9,839 nt of DNA from Elusimicrobia bacterium RIFOXYB2_FULL_49_7 (GTDB taxonomy: Bacteria; Fibrobacterota; OXYB2-FULL-49-7): assembly GCA_001800515.1 (NCBI GenBank), contig MGVN01000235.1:1-9839 (forward strand), written 5' to 3'. A model generated the notes under the pieces. It made no database searches and was not told where the DNA came from. It was given only the letters and a program-made list of their open reading frames with translations. The translations under genes and the position numbers were made by a program. This document shows, in pieces, positions 6,994 to 9,839 of this stretch; within the stretch, counting starts at the first letter, position 1, and the number at the start of each line of letters is the position of its first letter.

Positions 6994-7015
6994 TATCCGA
7001 ATGAAGAACTCTCAA
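6986..7015 (-). promoter_or_regulatory. Candidate promoter of the GT-C glycosyltransferase gene, leaderless
   Basis: Read on the minus strand, TTGAGA (7015-7010) and TATATT (6991-6986) are 18 bases apart, and TATATT ends 7 bases before the ATG at 6978. The -10 shares the palindrome AATATATT (6986-6993) with the plus-strand promoter, so the two promoters would exclude one another. Confidence 0.45.
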
Positions 7016-7936
7016 GGGCGCTACTTTCGCTACAGCAGTTTTCTGAAATCCCGCTTCCACTCACCGGTTCGGAAGATAAGCGTTGATGCGGGTTTTTCCT
7101 GTCCTAATAGAGAAGGTTCGTTTTCTATCCAAGGTTGCATCTATTGTAATAACGATGCTTTCAGCCCGGCAAGACAGGTGAGCGGCCAGACTGTTCAGCA
7201 GCAGGTTCTGCAAGCCATCGAACACCGAAGCCGTGCTGAACGGCCGGAGAAATATATTGTCTACTTTCAGCCCTTTACGAATACCTATGCTCCGGTGAAA
7301 CAACTTGAAGTTCTATATCGGGAAGCGTTCTGCCATCCTGATGTGGTAGGCATTGCCATCGGTACGCGGCCCGATTGTCTTGATTCTGAAAAGGCGGAGT
7401 TGATAGGCCGACTGGCTGAAAAGAGCTATGTTTCCCTGGAAATCGGCGTTCAATCTATTTACGATGACACGCTCCGGCGAATCAATCGAGGCCATGATTT
7501 CAAGGCGGTTGAACAGGCAATGGCTTTGTTTGTTGGAAGTCGCGTTGAGATCGGCTTTCATCTGATACTCGGTTTTCCCTGGGAAAAGAAAGAGACCGCA
7601 TCAGAGAGCGGTCGTATTCTTGCCGGATTAAACTACCATTCCATCAAAATCCATCATCTCCATGTTTGCCGGAATACGCCTCTTGAAAGAGAGTATTTGC
7701 AAGCGAAGTTGTCATTACCCTCCATGGAAAGTCATGTGGTTTCAGTGGTTGATTTTCTGGAAAATACCCCTGGTTCGATAGTGGTTCAGCGGTTGATGGG
7801 CGATGTTCCAAAAGAGTATCTTGTTGCCCCGGCCTGGAGCGGGAATAAAGCGGGAGTGCTTTCGGCTATTGATGCGGAATTCGCGAAAAGAAACAGTTTT
7901 CAAGGGAAACATACCTCATGTCCGTACGGAAGATAA
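7001..7936 (+). CDS. Radical SAM protein of the YhcC/TIGR01212 family
   Basis: A 311-residue protein; E. coli YhcC is about the same length. It should bind a [4Fe-4S] cluster and cleave SAM to a radical; the substrate of this family is not known to me. The cluster ligands are Cys34, Cys46 and Cys49 in the family pattern, where SVDAGFSCPNREG (27-39) is followed by QGCIYCNNDAFSP (44-56). Other family signatures are YFQPFTNTYAPV (88-99), GIAIGTRPDCL (117-127), SLEIGVQS (145-152), INRGHD (161-166), HLILGFPWE (187-195) and KIHHLHVCRNTPL (216-228). The ATG at 7001 is chosen because family proteins begin near GRYFRYSSFLK; a frame extension back to 6890 lies in the GT-C coding region. The last 19 bases overlap the next gene. 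Confidence in the family is high, in function low. Confidence 0.9.
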   Translation: MKNSQGRYFRYSSFLKSRFHSPVRKISVDAGFSCPNREGSFSIQGCIYCNNDAFSPARQVSGQTVQQQVLQAIEHRSRAERPEKYIVYFQPFTNTYAPVKQLEVLYREAFCHPDVVGIAIGTRPDCLDSEKAELIGRLAEKSYVSLEIGVQSIYDDTLRRINRGHDFKAVEQAMALFVGSRVEIGFHLILGFPWEKKETASESGRILAGLNYHSIKIHHLHVCRNTPLEREYLQAKLSLPSMESHVVSVVDFLENTPGSIVVQRLMGDVPKEYLVAPAWSGNKAGVLSAIDAEFAKRNSFQGKHTSCPYGR

Positions 7937-8784
7937 TTATCATCCTGGTTACGCTGCTTGCGGTCATCTCAATCTATTATTATGTCAAGAATAAAGGAGA
8001 GGATAAGGTCCGGTCGATCTTGAGCGAAAAGTTGGGCAAAGCAGGCAGTTTCGACAGCCTGTCTATTCAGGGCACTGGAATTCAAGCGTCAGGTTTTCGT
8101 TATGGAACTGCGATCTCGGCCAAGAGCATCCGTTTTAAACCGGACATCTTCTCCCTTCTCTCAAAAGAGGGTGAGCGAATCATTCCGTTTACAGCAGAAG
8201 AAGTGAGTCTTAGGGGAATTCGGGTAACGCGCATTTCGGGCAAAATCACCCTCTGGAACAAGGATAGTATTAAGCTGGATATCCGAGCGGAATGGGCCCA
8301 AGACAGTACGATATATCTGATCGGAAAGGGGCGTCGTTTTGGAAACGGATTGGTGCTTAAAGAGGCGGAACTCCGAATGGCGGATCTCATGCTTCAAGCG
8401 GATTCCCTGCAAATGGATAAAACGGGTCGATATCGTCTGGCCGGTCGGTTGACGGCTGATCAGATTAAACTTGAAAAGACCGTGTTGAAAAGAGTTGCCG
8501 TCACGGTTGTTTTAGATGAAAAACAGGTCCGTTTTCAGAAATTCACGGCTTGTGTTTTTAGCGGACAAACTTCCGGAAAAGGGATCATCCTGAGGATGGG
8601 TGAAGGTTTTCAATATGATGTGAATATCCATTACAAAAATATTGATTTGAATCAATTGCCTGTTGACCGGAAAAGGGTCCGTTTTACAGGCGCCTTTTCC
8701 GGTGATATGCGCGTCAACGGTAAAGCCAAAGACTTGTCGGAATTAAGTGTCAAATTGTTTCGTCCGGAAACGCCGATGTTTTGA
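7918..8784 (+). CDS. Membrane-anchored AsmA-like protein, possibly C-terminally shortened
   Basis: A 288-residue protein. Residues 5-22 form one hydrophobic N-terminal anchor, and the rest is predicted to be periplasmic. It contains alternating beta-type stretches such as TAEEVSLRGIRVTRISGKI (92-110) and KEAELRMADLMLQADSLQM (148-166). Near the end, FTGAFSGDMRVNGKAKDLSEL (256-276) resembles the recurrent strand-turn unit of AsmA/TamB-like proteins, a group tied to lipid movement and outer membrane assembly. It is short for that group, and the motif unit breaks off 13 residues before the stop, directly beside the palindromic repeat that begins three bases after the TGA. It may therefore be a shortened copy. 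An AAGGGA site lies 10 bases before the start, within the overlap region of the radical SAM gene. The assignment to AsmA-like is from pattern only; an unrelated anchored beta protein is possible. Confidence 0.6.
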   Translation: MSVRKIIIILVTLLAVISIYYYVKNKGEDKVRSILSEKLGKAGSFDSLSIQGTGIQASGFRYGTAISAKSIRFKPDIFSLLSKEGERIIPFTAEEVSLRGIRVTRISGKITLWNKDSIKLDIRAEWAQDSTIYLIGKGRRFGNGLVLKEAELRMADLMLQADSLQMDKTGRYRLAGRLTADQIKLEKTVLKRVAVTVVLDEKQVRFQKFTACVFSGQTSGKGIILRMGEGFQYDVNIHYKNIDLNQLPVDRKRVRFTGAFSGDMRVNGKAKDLSELSVKLFRPETPMF

Positions 8785-8786
8785 TT

Positions 8787-8871
8787 GCGGGCGCTTCGAC
8801 AAGCTCAGCGCCCGCAGGCGAATTCTCGAAGCATTATCTTTTTGCCGGGCGCTGAGCTTGTCGAAGCGCCC
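8787..8871. repeat. Palindromic repeat element with 26-base perfect inverted arms
   Basis: The arms 8789-8814 and 8846-8871 are exact reverse complements over 26 bases, with a 31-base spacer. Each arm is itself a hairpin: on the left 9 bases pair (8787-8795 with 8807-8815), on the right 7 bases (8847-8853 with 8865-8871), each around an 11-base loop. The arm core is CTTCGACAAGCTCAG, a sequence I recall as a scattered intergenic palindrome in many bacterial genomes; that recollection needs a search. The layout resembles paired REP-type units that are moved by IS200-like (RAYT) transposases elsewhere. The element fills the entire gap between the convergent stops at 8784 and 8873, so it may also act as a two-way transcription barrier, although no clear T-run follows either arm. 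Confidence 0.85.
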
Positions 8872-8872
8872 A

Positions 8873-9511
8873 TTATTCCGAAATTGCAATACCCCACTCG
8901 GATAATTGCTTTACAGTATCCTCATAGGATCGATGAAGGATGGTGCGAATGCCGGCGTTGGCGGCCGCCATTGTATTTTTTTCCAGATCATCAATGAAAA
9001 CACATTGCTCAGGAACCCAGGCAAACTCCTGTATCAGTTTTTTAAAGGCTCCTTTTTCCGCTTTCAGTCGTCCTATCCGAAAAGAGAGGATAGCGGCATT
9101 GACGATTCGTTCCAGTTCGTAACGGCTATCCAGGGAAGTCCAATGAAGAAGATCCGTGTCTGAAATAATGAAGGTCCGGTGTTGTCTTGACAAATTTCTT
9201 AACAGGCGCATCATTTGTTTGTCTTCTTTGAAAATCGAACACCAAATTTCAGTGAGCACGGGCAGTTCGAATTCTGTCCGGAGTAAGGTGTTTATTCGGA
9301 CCACAAAACGGTGCGGGCTGATTTGCCCCGTACAAAACTCATTAAAAAGGTGGTGGTATTCCGGTTGGGAGAGCGTTTGACGGATCTCCTCCGGGTCGCG
9401 TTTCAGTTTTCTTGCAAAGCCTGCAATAGCAGGGTCCCATTTAAAGGGAATAAGGACATTACCCAGATCAAACAGGAAAGTCGTGAGAGGGGCGGCGTTG
9501 GTCATGGTCAT
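8873..9511 (-). CDS. HAD-superfamily phosphatase, YihX-like
   Basis: A 212-residue haloacid dehalogenase-type hydrolase. Motif I is FLFDLGNVLI (12-21) with nucleophile Asp15; the usual second Asp of DxD is Gly, as in the YihX glucose-1-phosphatase group. A helical cap (about 25-95) includes FNEFCTGQISPHRF (56-69), like the group's GEIS region. Motif II is FIISDTD (114-120), motif III falls in GRLKAEKGAF (147-156) with Lys150 or Lys153, and motif IV is CVFIDDLEKN (170-179). The length matches YihX (about 200 residues), so the C terminus is complete even though the repeat element begins two bases after its stop. A TTG at 9523 is possible, but the ATG at 9511 overlaps the mnmE stop as ATGA, as in other pairs here, and is preferred. 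Substrate unknown, likely a small phosphorylated sugar or nucleotide. Confidence 0.85.
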   Translation of the reverse strand: MTMTNAAPLTTFLFDLGNVLIPFKWDPAIAGFARKLKRDPEEIRQTLSQPEYHHLFNEFCTGQISPHRFVVRINTLLRTEFELPVLTEIWCSIFKEDKQMMRLLRNLSRQHRTFIISDTDLLHWTSLDSRYELERIVNAAILSFRIGRLKAEKGAFKKLIQEFAWVPEQCVFIDDLEKNTMAAANAGIRTILHRSYEDTVKQLSEWGIAISE

Positions 9512-9839
9512 TTCCCGATGCAAAAGGTGCCGAAAATATGATTCAGAATATCATCGTCCGTAACTCTGCCTAAGAGGCTTTCCAGGGCCTTGAGTACACT
9601 GCGTAATTCAATAGAGAGGAATTCTTCACCCCGCTTATCCGCAATCAAGGTCAGGAAGACGTCAAGATGAGAGAGGGCGATGATGAGATGGCCGCGTTGG
9701 CGTTCGTTGACAATCAGGTTGCTTTCCGAGTCGCTGATGGGGGTTCCGTATTGCTGAAGAATGGCTTGTTTCAATTCGCTAAGCCCTTTTCCGGTCCGGG
9801 CAGATACGGCGAGGGCCCCTTTCAGCTTCATTTTCTTTG
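9508..9839 (-). CDS. mnmE: tRNA modification GTPase MnmE, C-terminal part, 5' end outside window
   Basis: The last 109 codons of a longer gene that continues past the right edge. MnmE with MnmG modifies the wobble uridine (cmnm5U-type) of certain tRNAs in the cytoplasm. The piece starts at the end of the G domain with the G5 loop VSARTGKGL (9-17 counted from the Met at 9831), then a helical domain, and ends with the diagnostic FCIGK, in which the Cys is required for tRNA modification in E. coli MnmE (454 residues). The Met at 9831 is internal, since the frame stays open to the edge (Lys-Lys before it). The stop overlaps the ATG of the HAD gene (ATGA), so the two are probably cotranscribed. 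Confidence 0.95.
   Translation of the reverse strand, partial: KKMKLKGALAVSARTGKGLSELKQAILQQYGTPISDSESNLIVNERQRGHLIIALSHLDVFLTLIADKRGEEFLSIELRSVLKALESLLGRVTDDDILNHIFGTFCIGK

Noticed and set aside
6890..7000. N-terminal extension of the radical SAM protein
   Set aside because: It overlaps the divergent GT-C coding sequence and adds residues absent from the family; the start at 7001 matches family length.
8787..8871. CRISPR array or attachment site
   Set aside because: There are only two units, in opposite orientation, with hairpins inside each arm, no regular direct repeats, and no cas or integrase gene nearby.
8785..8997. Plus-strand frame beginning with TTG in the palindromic repeat
   Set aside because: It translates the repeat arms (RQAQRPQ and AELVEAP are typical of such repeat translations) and then runs antisense to the HAD gene.
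9512..9523. TTG start four codons upstream for the HAD gene
   Set aside because: The ATG at 9511 forms an ATGA overlap with the mnmE stop, as at 3603 and 4271, and the extra residues are not part of the fold.

Overview
No element in this window names the organism. It reads as a Gram-negative bacterium of intermediate GC content: it encodes exported SurA-type chaperones, an AsmA-like envelope protein, FtsE and MnmE. An ftsE gene without an adjacent ftsX, and several start codons with no Shine-Dalgarno sequence, would fit a lineage of the Fibrobacteres-Chlorobi-Bacteroidetes type or a candidate phylum near it. That placement is inference only. No phage, CRISPR, toxin-antitoxin, transposase or RNA gene was seen, and coding density is very high.

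Left part (1-1296, minus): an unrecognised exported protein with glycine-rich hydrophobic segments, cut by the window edge. A 52-base AT-rich gap separates it from a divergent plus-strand run of five genes (1349-5795): a membrane-anchored parvulin-domain protein, a SurA-like chaperone with two parvulin domains, FtsE, a small SAM-dependent methyltransferase and a polyprenyl-phosphate-type family 2 glycosyltransferase. From the SurA-like gene onward each stop overlaps the next start (4, 4 and 14 bases), so the run looks like one translationally coupled operon linking periplasmic protein folding, cell division and envelope sugar transfer.

Middle (5761-8784): a minus-strand multi-pass GT-C type glycosyltransferase overlaps the end of the family 2 enzyme tail-to-tail by 35 bases. 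The family 2 enzyme probably makes a lipid-linked sugar, and the GT-C enzyme is of the type that uses one. Only 22 bases separate the GT-C gene from a divergent radical SAM gene (YhcC/TIGR01212 type), which overlaps a membrane-anchored AsmA-like gene. That 22-base gap holds a symmetric palindromic -10 element placed equally far from both start codons, suggesting back-to-back leaderless promoters.

Right part (8785-9839): a compact palindromic repeat with 26-base perfect inverted arms fills the whole gap between the convergent AsmA-like gene and a HAD phosphatase gene. The HAD gene lies downstream of, and overlaps by 4 bases, the 3' end of mnmE, which leaves the window on the right. The most distinctive observations are the symmetric divergent promoter, the palindromic repeat that may have changed the end of the AsmA-like gene, and the parvulin-parvulin-ftsE operon lacking ftsX. 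I did not find evidence for a wholly new multi-gene system.
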